Notes: generated by a model from the sequence alone, not told the origin. A stretch of DNA of 17,861 nt from Abiotrophia sp965245735 (GCA_965245735.1 CBDFAX010000034.1:1-17861); one strand, 5' to 3'; positions 6,429-13,837 are shown, numbered from the stretch's first letter. Numbers and translations: made by a program.

Positions 6429-7124
6429 TTAGTGGAATAGTTTAGTCGTTTCCCGCAAGCTAATATAGTCATCATGGCCAATAATGAAGTGATCAAGGAG
6501 TTCGATGCCCATCAAATCGCCACATTGAATCATACGTTGGGTGAAATGCAGGTCAGCCTGAGAAGGCTCAGGATCCCCAGAGGGATGGTTATGGGCGATA
6601 ATGAGGCGGGCAGTCGGATACTTGACGGCTTCCTTGAAGATTTCGCGGGGGTGGGCCACGCTAGCATTAACCGAACCAATAAAGATGATTTGTTGTCGAA
6701 TGACTTGATTCTTGCTGTTTAGGAAGAGGGCCATGAGGTGCTCCTGCTGCATATCGCAGAGGGCATCGTGCAACCACTGGCCAGCCGCCTTGGTGGAGGT
6801 TAAGGTCCCCAACTTAGGCGGTCGCTTCTGGGCGATGCGTTGGCCTAGCTCGATGCAAGCTTGAAGTTGGATGGCCTTGACGGGGCCGATGCCCTTAATA
6901 GCTTCAAACTGATCTAAACTGGCGCTTTTGAGCTCACTCAAGTCCCGAAAATGGGTTAGGACAGCCAGGGATAAGTCTAAGACTCGCAAGTCCTGACTGC
7001 CGGTCCCTAGCAGGATGGCCAATAACTCTTGGTTAGATAGGGCCTTAGCACCAAAATGAACCAGCCGTTCCCTTGGCAGACTATCGGGAGGTAGTTCTCT
7101 TAGGTAGCTGACGGTTTTTCTCAT
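6429..7124 (-). CDS. radC: RadC family JAB/MPN-domain protein
   Basis: This is a 231-aa protein of the RadC/YeeS family. An N-terminal UPF0758 region with a helix-hairpin-helix (GIGPVKA, residues 78-84) precedes a JAMM metalloprotease-like domain. The metal ligands are visible as HNHPSGDPEPSQAD (H178, H180, D191). Its biological role is uncertain: it was once linked to DNA repair, and later work does not support that. I chose the ATG at 7122-7124 (MRKTV) because minus-strand GAGGAG lies seven bases upstream. An ATG ten codons further upstream has no comparable site. radC beside mreBCD is the Bacillus order, although here radC points the opposite way to mreB. No clear terminator follows it before the cspA promoter. 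Confidence 0.93.
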   Translation of the reverse strand: MRKTVSYLRELPPDSLPRERLVHFGAKALSNQELLAILLGTGSQDLRVLDLSLAVLTHFRDLSELKSASLDQFEAIKGIGPVKAIQLQACIELGQRIAQKRPPKLGTLTSTKAAGQWLHDALCDMQQEHLMALFLNSKNQVIRQQIIFIGSVNASVAHPREIFKEAVKYPTARLIIAHNHPSGDPEPSQADLHFTQRMIQCGDLMGIELLDHFIIGHDDYISLRETTKLFH

Positions 7125-7259
7125 AAAATCACTCCTCATATATATATAGCCCAAAGGGGTGGCTTTCGCATTTTTTAGGGCTAAGATTTTTAAGGCGGGG
7201 GCGTGTCAGGCAAATTTCAAATATTTCAACGGTCAAGAGTAGAATGAAGGGGGCTTTTT

Positions 7260-7284
7260 TGCTATAATGGGTTGTAGCTATAAT
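7260..7284 (+). promoter_or_regulatory. mreB promoter region with two -10 elements
   Basis: TGCTATAAT at 7260-7268 is a full extended -10. A second TATAAT follows at 7279-7284, 10 bases later. Neither has a strong -35: TAGAAT lies 17 bases before the first. Either could drive mreBCD. The second lies close to the SD and would give a very short 5' leader. Confidence 0.55.
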
Positions 7285-7307
7285 TTCTAGTGAAGGAGGA
7301 CATCTTA

Positions 7308-8330
7308 ATGGCTTTATTCGGCAAGCAACGCTTAGGGATTGACCTAGGGACCGCTAATACCATCATTTACATTGAGAATAAGGGCATTGCGTTAAGAGAA
7401 CCTTCTATTATCGCAATCAATTCAGAAACCAAAGAAGTCGTGGCTTATGGCAAGGAGGCAGCGGCTTTAGTTGGGCGTACGTCCGACAAATATGAAACCA
7501 TTCACCCTATCCAAGATGGGGTCATCGCAGATTTTTCCTTGACCAAACAACTCTTGGCTTTCTTCATCAAGAAGGCCCTCCATCGTAGTTTGTCTAAGCC
7601 TGAGGTGGTCATTTCAGTGCCTAGCAATATTTCCAAGGTTGAGCGTCGTGCCGTTGTGGATGCCCTCAAGGACTTGGGGATTGGCCGGGCCATGATTATC
7701 GATGAGTCTTTCTCGGCAGCCGTAGGGGCTAATTTGCCGATTTATGAGCCGCGTGGCCATCTCCTAGTCGATATTGGCGCGGGAACTACTAATATCGCCC
7801 TGATTTCCTATGGTGAAGTGGTTAAATCCTTAACCTCGCGGGCAGCAGGTAATGCCATGAACCAAGCCATTAAGGAATTAGTGCGGACCCATTACCATCT
7901 TGTGATTGGGGACCAGGCAGCGGAAGACTTGAAGCTGTCCATTGGCAATGCCGCCTATGCTGATTATGATAAAGAAGATACCCTAGTCGTCAAAGGCCGT
8001 AATTCAGGCACAGGTTTGCCTGACAGCAAGGAAGTCACAGCAGCCGTTGTGGCCCAAGGCCTAGACGAAGTCATTCGCCAAATTGCGACCGGCATTCGCC
8101 AGGTCTTAGAAGTGACGCCGCCTGAATTGGCTGCGGACATTAGCGAGAACGGTATTGTCTTGACCGGGGGCGCAGCCCTCTTGAAACGCCTGCCTGAACG
8201 CTTGCATGATAGCGTGGGCGTGCCCGTTCACTTGAGTCAACAGCCTATTGATGCGGTAGCGATTGGTGCTGGCAAGATGCTTAAGACCATGACTGACCAA
8301 GCCAAAGAAAAAGAACGGAAAGCGCGTTAG
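7308..8330 (+). CDS. mreB: Rod-shape-determining protein MreB (actin-like)
   Basis: MreB is a cytoplasmic actin homologue that organises lateral cell-wall synthesis with MreC, MreD and SEDS/PBP enzymes. It has 340 aa, the normal length. Phosphate-1 motif GIDLGTANT is at residues 10-18. VDIGAGTTNIALIS (phosphate-2) and LTGGAALLKRLPE (adenosine region) follow. ATG 7308 is preferred over the in-frame GTG at 7290, because SD AAGGAGG lies eight bases before the ATG and overlaps the GTG codons. mreC follows after 22 bases. Among Lactobacillales, ovoid and coccal genera often lack mreB, so its presence favours a rod-shaped species or an ancestral retention. Confidence 0.96.
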   Translation: MALFGKQRLGIDLGTANTIIYIENKGIALREPSIIAINSETKEVVAYGKEAAALVGRTSDKYETIHPIQDGVIADFSLTKQLLAFFIKKALHRSLSKPEVVISVPSNISKVERRAVVDALKDLGIGRAMIIDESFSAAVGANLPIYEPRGHLLVDIGAGTTNIALISYGEVVKSLTSRAAGNAMNQAIKELVRTHYHLVIGDQAAEDLKLSIGNAAYADYDKEDTLVVKGRNSGTGLPDSKEVTAAVVAQGLDEVIRQIATGIRQVLEVTPPELAADISENGIVLTGGAALLKRLPERLHDSVGVPVHLSQQPIDAVAIGAGKMLKTMTDQAKEKERKAR

Positions 8331-8352
8331 GCAGAAAAGGAGATATACTTGA

Positions 8353-9189
8353 ATGTTAAATAATAAGAAATTAATCTGGATACTCCTGTCTGCCATCGCA
8401 GTAGTGTCCGTGGTCGCCTACACCATGATTAATGGGGCCAACAATGCGGTGACCAGTGCTATTAATGATGCGACCGCCTGGGGTGGCCGTCTCTTTTCTG
8501 AGCCGGTCTCCATGGTCGTGCGCTTCGTGGATTCAGTTGACAACCTGATTAACACCCATGAAGAAAACCAACACTTAAAAGAAAAAATCGATAAGATCTA
8601 CGAACTCCAAGTGCGGGTAGCCGATTTAGAGGCTGAAAACGGCAAGATGAAGCAAGAGCTCAACTTGACCGAGTCTCTGTCCGAATATACCACCGTTCAT
8701 GCGACTGTTATTGCTCGTAACCCAGATCAATGGATGGAGAGCCTGGTGATTAACGTAGGGGCTAACGAAGGAATCCAGAAGAATATGTCGGTTATGTCAG
8801 GTAACGGCTTGATTGGCCGTATTATCGAAGTCAACCCAACCAGTTCTAAGGTCCTACTCCTGTCCAATGAACAATCCAATGACGGTAAGGTAGCGGCTAG
8901 CATCCAAATTAAGTCTGGTTCAGCTAATGGGATTATTTCTGGCTATGACCGCAAGACCAAGGAATACTTGATGACGCAAGTTGACCCAACTGTTCAAGTG
9001 GCAGCAGGGGACTTGGTTCAGACTTCTGGCTTAGGCGGCGTGACGCCATCTTCACTCTTAATCGGGGAAGTGACCGAAGCCAAGATGGATGACTATGGTC
9101 TCTTCCAAACGGTTCGGATTAAGCCAGCCGGTGAAATGACAGATATCCGCTTTGTGACGGTTATTAAGCGTCAGGGACGGAGTGAGTAA
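8353..9189 (+). CDS. mreC: Rod-shape-determining protein MreC
   Basis: This is an extracytoplasmic scaffold of the elongasome, 278 aa. An N-terminal membrane anchor (about residues 7-24) is followed by a coiled coil (about 66-105, EENQHLKEKIDKIYELQ and onward). Beta-rich MreC repeats come next, including VIARNPDQWMESLVINVG and GLIGRIIEVNPTSSKVLLL. The ATG at 8353 is about ten bases after AAGGAG. The mreC stop and the mreD start are only two bases apart, implying coupled translation. Confidence 0.94.
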   Translation: MLNNKKLIWILLSAIAVVSVVAYTMINGANNAVTSAINDATAWGGRLFSEPVSMVVRFVDSVDNLINTHEENQHLKEKIDKIYELQVRVADLEAENGKMKQELNLTESLSEYTTVHATVIARNPDQWMESLVINVGANEGIQKNMSVMSGNGLIGRIIEVNPTSSKVLLLSNEQSNDGKVAASIQIKSGSANGIISGYDRKTKEYLMTQVDPTVQVAAGDLVQTSGLGGVTPSSLLIGEVTEAKMDDYGLFQTVRIKPAGEMTDIRFVTVIKRQGRSE

Positions 9190-9191
9190 GT

Positions 9192-9734
9192 ATGAAGGTT
9201 ACTAGAGAACGCAAATTACGTTGGTTTATCCCACTAGTCTTCTTCTTCTCCATTATCATCGATTCCGCCTTGCCAGCTATCTTCCCAGCTGAGTTTCTGG
9301 CTGATAGTCAGCGGATTGTCAGTCACCTGATGCTCTATTGGGTCATCACCTTTGCTTTCTATTTCCGTGAGCGTGAAGTCCTCCTCTATAGCCTCTTGTT
9401 TGGGGTGGTTGCAGATAGTTATAACACGACGATCATTGGGATTTTTGCCTTTGGTTATTGGTTCATTGCGTATTGTGTGACCCGGATTAAACGTTACCTA
9501 CCTAAGCGTGGGTTGGTGCATTTTATGCTCTTCATCGTCTTAATCAGTCTCTTGGACTTTGCGATCTTTGTCTTCTATCGAGAGACGGGCTATACCCAGG
9601 TGACCTTGAGTCGCTTTATCATGGAGAACTTGGTACCGACTTTGATTTTCAATACGGTCCTATCCTTTGTCCTCTATTTCCCAACGCGGTCCATTCTGAC
9701 CTGGTTAGGTTACGAGAATTACTATATTGTTTAA
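9192..9734 (+). CDS. mreD: Rod-shape-determining protein MreD
   Basis: This integral membrane partner of MreC has 180 aa and roughly five to six hydrophobic segments (for example WFIPLVFFFSIIIDSALPAIF, LMLYWVITFAFYF and LVHFMLFIVLISLLDFAIFVF). Sequence conservation in this family is low, so the call rests on length, topology and position directly after mreC. The Bacillus minC-minD pair that usually follows is missing. A strong terminator closes the operon six bases after the stop. Confidence 0.9.
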   Translation: MKVTRERKLRWFIPLVFFFSIIIDSALPAIFPAEFLADSQRIVSHLMLYWVITFAFYFREREVLLYSLLFGVVADSYNTTIIGIFAFGYWFIAYCVTRIKRYLPKRGLVHFMLFIVLISLLDFAIFVFYRETGYTQVTLSRFIMENLVPTLIFNTVLSFVLYFPTRSILTWLGYENYYIV

Positions 9735-9739
9735 AAAGG

Positions 9740-9766
9740 ACTCCGTGCTTAGCGCGGAGTTTTTTT
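9740..9766 (+). terminator. Terminator of the mreBCD operon
   Basis: ACTCCGTGC (9740-9748) pairs with GCGCGGAGT (9752-9760), with one T-G pair and a TTA loop. A run of seven T (9760-9766) follows. It separates mreBCD from the marR-ABC transporter operon. Confidence 0.93.
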
Positions 9767-9776
9767 GTGTCTGTGC

Positions 9777-9825
9777 ATAGTCAAATATTTTGACTATTCT
9801 AAAACAACTGTGATAGGCTTATAGT
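9777..9825 (+). promoter_or_regulatory. Palindromic operator and promoter of the marR-transporter operon
   Basis: ATAGTCAAA (9777-9785) and TTTGACTAT (9789-9797) form a perfect 9-bp inverted repeat around TAT, the size and symmetry expected for a MarR dimer. The right arm contains TTGACT (9790-9795), a possible -35 with GATAGG 16 bases on. An alternative is TTCTAA (9797-9802) with TATAGT (9820-9825), spaced 17. In either case the palindrome overlaps the polymerase site, so binding would repress. The link to the MarR protein next door is inference. Confidence 0.65.
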
Positions 9826-9846
9826 AAGAAAGAGAGGAGGGTGACC

Positions 9847-10290
9847 ATGACAACAGCACCATCACATCGTCCTTATATTCGTCTCTGGGACCGACAGCTC
9901 TGCCTTTTCGAATGCTATGCCCGTCGGGTAGGCCTCCAAGGCAAGAGTCTGGCTATACTGCTCTGGCTCTATCACTCGCCAAATGGCTGCACACAAGGTT
10001 ATTTGGCAGAAAAGACCCAGTCCACCAAGCAGGTTATCCATGCCACCATTAAAAGTTGGCTAGCAAAGGGCTATGTCAGCCTATGTTCCGCCACCAAAGA
10101 CAAGCGAGAGAAAAAGGTATGCCTGACACCAGATGGTTTGGCCTTTGCTGAGCCTATTATCAGCCGCCTAGATGCCATGGAGCAAGCAGCTATGGCAGAT
10201 TTTTCGGAGCAAGAATTGGACCAGCTGGTCGCCTTAAGCTCACGCTATGCAACCGCCTTAGAGGCTCAAATGAAGGAGATGACCTTATGA
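9847..10290 (+). CDS. MarR family transcriptional regulator, cysteine-rich
   Basis: This 147-aa winged-helix repressor is probably autoregulatory and local. The helix-turn-helix lies around residues 48-72 (CTQGYLAEKTQSTKQVIHATIKSWLAKGYV), and the wing (SATKDKREKKVCLTPDG) follows. Five cysteines (C19, C23, C48, C80, C92) are many for this size and suggest thiol-based sensing as in OhrR-type MarR proteins. ATG 9847 is chosen because AGGAGG at 9835-9840 abuts the in-frame GTG at 9841 and is six bases from the ATG. The stop overlaps the start of the ABC ATPase gene (ATGA at 10287-10290). GbsR/OpcR regulators of osmoprotectant uptake are also MarR-like, so osmotic control is an alternative. Confidence 0.88.
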   Translation: MTTAPSHRPYIRLWDRQLCLFECYARRVGLQGKSLAILLWLYHSPNGCTQGYLAEKTQSTKQVIHATIKSWLAKGYVSLCSATKDKREKKVCLTPDGLAFAEPIISRLDAMEQAAMADFSEQELDQLVALSSRYATALEAQMKEMTL

Positions 10291-11018
10291 TAAGATTTGA
10301 AGCAGTAAGTAAAGAATTTGACGGGGCACGAGCCCTAGATAATTTGACTTTTGAGATTGAAGCAGGGGAGTTTTTCATCCTGGTTGGTAAAAGTGGGAGT
10401 GGTAAAACCACTACGCTTAAGATGATCAACCGTCTGATTGAGCCAAGCCAGGGCAAAATCTATCGGAATAATCAAGCCATTAAGGACCTTGACCTTAGAA
10501 GTTTGCGCCTAGATACAGGCTATGTCCTCCAGCAGGGGGCGCTCTTTCCCAATTTGACGGTGGAAGAGAATATCGAACTCATCCCTGAAATGAAGAAATG
10601 GCCCAAGGCCAAGCGCCAGCAAGCCGTCCAGGACTTAATGACTAAGGTAGGCTTGGCGCCAGACAAATATAAGGGCCGTTATCCAAGTCAACTGTCAGGT
10701 GGGGAACAGCAGCGGGTAGGGATCCTGCGAGCTATCATCTCTCAGCCTCAATTATTGTTAATGGATGAACCTTTTAGTGCCTTAGACCCCCTTTCTAAGA
10801 CCCAGCTCCAGGATTTAATCAAGCAATTGCACCAAGAATTAGGCCTGACTATCGTTTTTGTCACCCATGATATGCAGGAAGCTCTTAAATTAGGGGACCG
10901 GATTTGCGTCATGCACGAAGGGCAGATTCTGCAAATGGCGGATCCTGCCACTATCCTAGCAGAACCAGCCAATGAGACAGTCGCCCAATTCTTTAAGGGA
11001 GGTGAGCAGCATGCATAA
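10287..11018 (+). CDS. ABC transporter ATP-binding protein, OpuCA/EgtV type without CBS domains
   Basis: This 243-aa ATPase energises the importer encoded by the next gene. Walker A GKSGSGKTT is at residues 34-42, signature LSGGEQQ at 136-142, Walker B LLLMDEP at 156-162 and switch H194. It resembles the glycine-betaine/choline (OpuCA, ProV) subfamily. However, it ends about 240 residues in and lacks the tandem CBS domains by which OpuA/OpuC ATPases sense ionic strength. That short form is the one paired with fused permease-binding proteins such as EgtU of Streptococcus pneumoniae. Osmotic gating through CBS is therefore unlikely. The gene overlaps marR by 4 bases and the downstream gene by 8 bases. 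Confidence 0.92.
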   Translation: MIRFEAVSKEFDGARALDNLTFEIEAGEFFILVGKSGSGKTTTLKMINRLIEPSQGKIYRNNQAIKDLDLRSLRLDTGYVLQQGALFPNLTVEENIELIPEMKKWPKAKRQQAVQDLMTKVGLAPDKYKGRYPSQLSGGEQQRVGILRAIISQPQLLLMDEPFSALDPLSKTQLQDLIKQLHQELGLTIVFVTHDMQEALKLGDRICVMHEGQILQMADPATILAEPANETVAQFFKGGEQHA

Positions 11019-12528
11019 CTTAGTTGAGGTCTTTATTAATCGTTTTGGTGATTGGCAGACGGCTATTTGGCAACATCTGCAAATATCCTTGGCGGCCCTC
11101 TTGCTAGCCATTTTGATTGCTGTACCACTCTCCATTATTCTGGTTAACTATCGTCGTCTGGCGTCTTGGATGCTGCAGTTAACGGGGATTGTGCAGACTA
11201 TTCCCTCACTGGCAATCTTGGGCTTACTGATTCCCTTTATTGGGATTGGAACTCTGCCGGCTATTGTGACCCTGGTGGTCTACGGGCTCTTTCCAATTGT
11301 GCAAAATACCATCACCGCCTTCTGGGAGTTAGACCCTCAACTGGAAGAAGCAGCAACAGCCTTCGGTATGACGCGCTGGGAAAAACTACGTAAGTATCAG
11401 CTTGCTCTGGCTATGCCGGTCATGATGTCGGGCATTCGAACGGCCGCTGTCATGATTATCGGGACGGCCACCCTGGCGGCCTTGATTGGGGCAGGGGGCT
11501 TAGGTAGCCTCATTCTGCTAGGGATTGACCGAAATGATTCAGCCTTAATCTTGATTGGGGCCATTAGCTCAGCCTTCTTGGCAGTGGTCATTAGCTTAAT
11601 TCTGGGTGGGCTGACAAAGCGGCGTCCTAAGACCTTGCTCTTAAGCTTCTTAGCTACAGCGGTCTTAGTGGTGGCAAGCTTTGCCCAACCTTATTTGCTG
11701 CCAATGGGCAACAACAAGTTAATTATTGCGGGTAAATTAGGGGCCGAACCTGACATCTTGATTCATCTCTATAAGGAATTGATTGAACAGGATAGCCACC
11801 TGCAAGTCGAAGTTAAGCCAAACTTTGGTAAGACTTCCTTCCTCTATGAGGCCCTCAAGGCAGGCAGTATCGATATCTATCCGGAATTCTCGGGGACTAT
11901 TACAGCTTCGCTTCTAACCAATCCACCGCAGGTGCCCAATGACCAGGAAGCCGTCTACGAGGCGGCGCGGGATGGCATTTACCAGCAGGATAAGTTAATT
12001 TATCTCAAGCCTATGGCCTACCAAAATACCTATGCCATCGCGGTCAAAGAAGCCTATGCCATGGAGCATGGTTTAGAGACCATTTCGGACCTGAAGAAGG
12101 TAGAAGCGACTGCTCGCACGGGCTTTTCCTTAGAGTTTAATGATCGACCTGATGGGAAAAAAGGCCTGGAGTCCCTCTATGGTCTACAACTTAACATTCA
12201 AACCATGGAACCGGCCTTACGTTATCAGGCGCTAGAACTAGATAAACTTGATATCATCGAAGTGTATTCGACGGATAGTCAGATTATCAAGTATGGCCTC
12301 AAACTCCTACAAGATGATAAACATCTCTTCCCACCATACCAAGGGGCACCACTCTTACGAGAGGAGACGCTTAAACAACATCCTGAATTAGAAGGTATCC
12401 TCAACAAGCTCCACAACAAGATTACGGCGACCGAAATGGCCACCATGAACTATCAAGTTGATGTGGAAGGCAAATCAGCCAAGGAAGTGGCCCATGACTT
12501 CTTGTTACGCCAAGGCCTACTTAAGTAG
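11011..12528 (+). CDS. Fused ABC permease and substrate-binding protein, EgtU/OpuC (ProWX) type
   Basis: This 505-aa protein carries a BPD_transp_1 permease (about 1-215, EAA loop EAATAFGMTRWEKLRKYQLA) and a further membrane segment (about 216-235). A C-terminal OpuAC-type binding domain (about 240-505) starts at KLIIAGKLGAEPDIL and includes DIYPEFSGT and FSLEFNDRPDGKKG. The binding domain is thus tethered outside the membrane. The length, the fusion, the CBS-less ATPase partner and the AGKLG/EFNDR motifs match what I recall of EgtU, the ergothioneine importer previously annotated as choline/betaine ProWX. Choline, carnitine or betaine remain possible. ATG 11011 is chosen over the longer frame from 10972 because GGGAGGTG lies just upstream. 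It overlaps the ATPase stop. Confidence 0.88.
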   Translation: MHNLVEVFINRFGDWQTAIWQHLQISLAALLLAILIAVPLSIILVNYRRLASWMLQLTGIVQTIPSLAILGLLIPFIGIGTLPAIVTLVVYGLFPIVQNTITAFWELDPQLEEAATAFGMTRWEKLRKYQLALAMPVMMSGIRTAAVMIIGTATLAALIGAGGLGSLILLGIDRNDSALILIGAISSAFLAVVISLILGGLTKRRPKTLLLSFLATAVLVVASFAQPYLLPMGNNKLIIAGKLGAEPDILIHLYKELIEQDSHLQVEVKPNFGKTSFLYEALKAGSIDIYPEFSGTITASLLTNPPQVPNDQEAVYEAARDGIYQQDKLIYLKPMAYQNTYAIAVKEAYAMEHGLETISDLKKVEATARTGFSLEFNDRPDGKKGLESLYGLQLNIQTMEPALRYQALELDKLDIIEVYSTDSQIIKYGLKLLQDDKHLFPPYQGAPLLREETLKQHPELEGILNKLHNKITATEMATMNYQVDVEGKSAKEVAHDFLLRQGLLK

Positions 12529-12537
12529 GGGGAAAAA

Positions 12538-12579
12538 CTAGAAGATGTGGACTTGGACTTTTTAAGAAGTCACTTCTAG
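12538..12579 (+). terminator. Hairpin after the transporter operon, possible terminator
   Basis: CTAGAAG (12538-12544) pairs with CTTCTAG (12573-12579). GACTT (12556-12560) pairs with AAGTC (12567-12571) inside it. No T tract follows, so intrinsic termination is doubtful. It ends four bases before the rplU -35 and could also separate the two transcription units by an unknown mechanism. Confidence 0.35.
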
Positions 12580-12582
12580 CAG

Positions 12583-12611
12583 TTGACTTTGCTAGTGGGA
12601 TGGTCTATAAT
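12583..12611 (+). promoter_or_regulatory. Promoter of the rplU-prp-rpmA operon
   Basis: TTGACT (12583-12588) and TATAAT (12606-12611) are spaced by exactly 17 bases. This near-consensus sigma-A promoter suits ribosomal protein genes. The transcript would start about 12618. Confidence 0.92.
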
Positions 12612-12617
12612 ATGACT

Positions 12618-12729
12618 GTTGTTTATGTGTAGCACCACATCTGCAACCGCGCAAGTTGAGTCTAAGTGCCATTTGGCCACTTAACATGGCGAGTCTAAGT
12701 GCAGGGGACAACCCCGAAAGAAAAATAAA
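12618..12729 (+). ncRNA. Ribosomal protein L21 leader RNA
   Basis: The roughly 110-nt leader before rplU has the ACCGCGCAAGTTGA core and the GGGG..CCCC hairpin (GGGGACAACCCC, 12705-12716) that recall the L21 leader of Gram-positive bacteria. That family is thought to be an autoregulatory binding site for L21 or another product of the operon. A 12-base direct repeat GAGTCTAAGTGC (12658-12669 and 12691-12702) allows alternative pairing with CACTTA at 12678-12683. The family assignment comes from position and partial motif recall, not from a model search. Confidence 0.7.
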
Positions 12730-12741
12730 GGAGGTGCTTGA

Positions 12742-13050
12742 ATGTACGCAATTATCAAAACAGGCGGAAAGCAAGTAAAAGTAGAAGTAGGTCAAACAAT
12801 CTTCGTTGAAAAACTCAACGCAGAAGCAGGCGAAACTGTTACCTTTGACCAAGTAGTCTTAGTAGGTGGCGAATCAACTAAAGTTGGGACTCCATTAGTA
12901 GAAGGCGCTTCTGTAGTGGCTAAAGTTGAAAAACAAGGCCGTGCTAAGAAAGTCGTGACTTTCAAATACAAACGTCGTAAAGACACTCACCGCAAACAAG
13001 GTCACCGTCAACCTTACACTAAATTAGTTGTTGAAGCGATTAACGCTTAA
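12742..13050 (+). CDS. rplU: 50S ribosomal protein L21
   Basis: This 102-aa large-subunit protein shows the family hallmarks: MYAIIKTGGKQVKVEVGQ at the start, and KYKRRKDTHRKQGHRQPYTKL near the end, where it contacts 23S rRNA. The ATG at 12742 is preceded by AAAGGAGGTG. It is the first gene of rplU-prp-rpmA, probably autoregulated through the leader at 12618-12729. Confidence 0.98.
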   Translation: MYAIIKTGGKQVKVEVGQTIFVEKLNAEAGETVTFDQVVLVGGESTKVGTPLVEGASVVAKVEKQGRAKKVVTFKYKRRKDTHRKQGHRQPYTKLVVEAINA

Positions 13051-13055
13051 TTCTT

Positions 13056-13400
13056 ATGATTAAGATCAAAGGCCAAGTGGATACCAAAGGCGCTATCCGT
13101 CAACTGGAACTGTCCGGTCATGCCGGGGCAGGAGAGTATGGCGAGGATATTGTCTGTGCGGCAGTATCAAGCCAGGTTATCTCAGTAGAGAATTCACTTG
13201 AACGATTAGTCGGGCTACCCTACGACGTCCAAGTCGATGAGGTAGCAGGTGGCTACTTGAAGCTGACGGTTCCAGCTTGTTCCAACAAGCAACAGGAGCA
13301 TGATGCGCAAGTCTTATTGCGTCATTTGGTGTATGCTTTGGAAGTCCTGGCTGACAATTATCCAGAGTTTATACACTTGAAGATTAACCAAGCAAAATAG
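13056..13400 (+). CDS. prp: Ribosomal-processing cysteine protease Prp
   Basis: Prp (YsxB) cleaves the N-terminal extension of L27. The 114-aa protein has the catalytic pair H22 and C34 in SGHAGAGEYGEDIVCAAVS, the same spacing as known Prp enzymes. It starts five bases after the rplU stop with no recognisable SD, so it probably depends on coupled translation. That would keep the protease scarce relative to its ribosomal substrates. It lies between rplU and rpmA, as in other Firmicutes. Confidence 0.96.
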   Translation: MIKIKGQVDTKGAIRQLELSGHAGAGEYGEDIVCAAVSSQVISVENSLERLVGLPYDVQVDEVAGGYLKLTVPACSNKQQEHDAQVLLRHLVYALEVLADNYPEFIHLKINQAK

Positions 13401-13413
13401 GAGGTGCTCGAGA

Positions 13414-13704
13414 ATGTTGAAATTAAACTTACAATTATTCGCCCACAAAAAAGGGGGGGGTTCGACTTCTAACGGTCGTGACTCTCGTGCAAAACGTTTA
13501 GGTGCTAAAGCAGCTGACGGCCAAACCATCACTGGTGGTTCTATCTTATACCGTCAACGCGGTACTAAAATCCACCCAGGGGTAAACGTTGGTAAAGGTG
13601 GCGACGACACATTGTTCGCATTAGTGGACGGCGTGGTACGTTTCGAACGTAAAGGTCGCGACAAGAAACAAGTTTCTGTCTACCCAGTAGCAGTTGAAGC
13701 TTAA
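13414..13704 (+). CDS. rpmA: 50S ribosomal protein L27 with Prp-cleaved N-terminal extension
   Basis: L27 reaches the peptidyl transferase centre with its N-terminus. The 96-aa precursor starts MLKLNLQLFAHKKGGG. The first nine residues form the Firmicute-specific extension, and Prp is expected to cut after LQLF to expose AHKKGGG. The core GRDSRAKRLGAKAADGQ and GTKIHPGVNVGKGGDDTLFA is typical. SD AGGAGGTG precedes the ATG at 13414. A strong terminator follows. Confidence 0.98.
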   Translation: MLKLNLQLFAHKKGGGSTSNGRDSRAKRLGAKAADGQTITGGSILYRQRGTKIHPGVNVGKGGDDTLFALVDGVVRFERKGRDKKQVSVYPVAVEA

Positions 13705-13711
13705 TGATGAG

Positions 13712-13744
13712 AGAGGTTAGGACTTGGTCTTAGCCTCTTTTTTT
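13712..13744 (+). terminator. Terminator of the rplU-prp-rpmA operon
   Basis: AGAGGTTAGGAC (13712-13723) pairs with GTCTTAGCCTCT (13727-13738) including two G-T pairs, with a TTG loop. Seven T (13738-13744) follow. Confidence 0.93.
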
Positions 13745-13828
13745 GCTTCTTATTAAGTGTAAAAATAGGGCTCTATGCCTATTTGCCGGGCTTTTAAGTA
13801 GCTATGGGTTTCTTCATGCTCAGTCCTA

Positions 13829-13837
13829 TGGTATAAT
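13829..13837 (+). promoter_or_regulatory. ftsW promoter (extended -10)
   Basis: TGGTATAAT at 13829-13837 is an extended -10. The base pattern 17 upstream is TTTCTT, a poor -35. It lies 31 bases before the chosen ftsW start and is the only promoter seen for the ftsW-ylbG-rsmD-coaD cluster. Confidence 0.6.

Noticed and set aside
7290..7307. GTG start for mreB six codons upstream
   Set aside because: The GTG and following codons contain the SD AAGGAGG for the ATG at 7308, and the added residues are not part of MreB.
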